From positions 1 through 20,189 of IMG/VR virus record IMGVR_UViG_3300036785_000527: DNA of 20,189 nt. One strand, written 5' to 3'. Under the pieces are notes generated by a model. It was not told the origin of the DNA. It did not search any database and was given only the letters and a program-made list of their open reading frames with translations. This document shows, in pieces, positions 20,124 through 20,189 of the stretch; position 1 is the stretch's first letter; each line of letters starts with the position of its first letter. This stretch comes from a virus. Both the position numbers and the translations under genes were made by a program.

Positions 20124-20189
20124 TCATCGCCGGCCGATCAGGGCCCGATCCGGCCCGTTTCGAGGCGCCAGGGGGGGGATCCAGCGGAG
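20124..20189 (-). CDS. HNH endonuclease, C-terminal 21 residues (joins position 1)
   Basis: Reading the minus strand from base 20189 in the frame left open at base 1 gives LRWIPPLAPRNGPDRALIGR plus Arg and a TGA at 20126-20124, one base before the terS GTG. The frame, stop and spacing all fit a tail for the HNH protein at 1-243. An 8-base G run (plus strand, 20171-20178) lies inside and is a possible sequencing weak spot. Confidence 0.75.
   Translation of the reverse strand, partial: LRWIPPLAPRNGPDRALIGRR

Noticed and set aside
1-20189. CRISPR array, insertion sequence or transposase
   Set aside because: No regularly spaced long repeats, terminal inverted repeats with target duplications, or transposase motifs were found.

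Overview
The window reads as a complete small temperate siphovirus genome of about 20.2 kb, most likely from a high-GC actinobacterial host. It is probably a circular molecule: the HNH endonuclease gene that runs off position 1 on the minus strand continues in frame from position 20189 and stops one base before the small terminase gene. The host guess rests on the high G+C, frequent GTG/TTG starts, GTGA and ATGA overlaps, and a GYW..DGAV..YDGAPF-type repeat in the endolysin that resembles actinobacterial cell-surface repeats. It is an inference, not a proof.

Layout, following minus-strand transcription from about 4200: an 88-aa helix-turn-helix protein, a 56-aa CxC/HxxxH protein, a Rad52/ERF-like single-strand annealing protein, a 51-aa CxxC protein, a winged-helix replication initiator with an apparent origin inside its gene (2384-2555), five mini-proteins (three of them Cys/His-rich), an orphan cytosine-C5 DNA methyltransferase, and the HNH endonuclease. 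Across the joined ends the chain goes on into the packaging, head and tail genes: TerS, TerL, an unknown 215-aa protein, portal, prohead protease, a two-helix membrane peptide, a C2H2-like mini-protein, HK97-fold capsid, connector, tail terminator, major tail protein, gp10-like protein, tail assembly chaperone pair with a probable -1 frameshift, tape measure, Dit-like and Tal-like tail proteins, and a fibre with a C1q/TNF-like end. Lysis genes follow (amidase, holin), ending at a strong hairpin terminator at 5860-5904.

The only plus-strand gene is the tyrosine integrase (4637-5779). Before it lies a 455-bp control and attachment region: a 16-bp inverted repeat over the helix-turn-helix gene's ribosome binding site, a nested set of inverted repeats, tandem 11-bp direct repeats, the 3' end of a tRNA (probably tRNA-Lys) as the attP core, and three phased 10-bp repeats.

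Genes are tightly packed with start/stop overlaps, so nearly the whole genome could be one transcript. No DNA polymerase, helicase, primase or recognisable CI-type repressor is present, so replication must lean on the host and the lysogeny switch is not obvious. The most unusual signals are the origin-like iteron array inside the initiator gene, the attP architecture, a long second reading frame with protein-like motifs inside the methyltransferase gene, and about fifty copies of CTCGAG.
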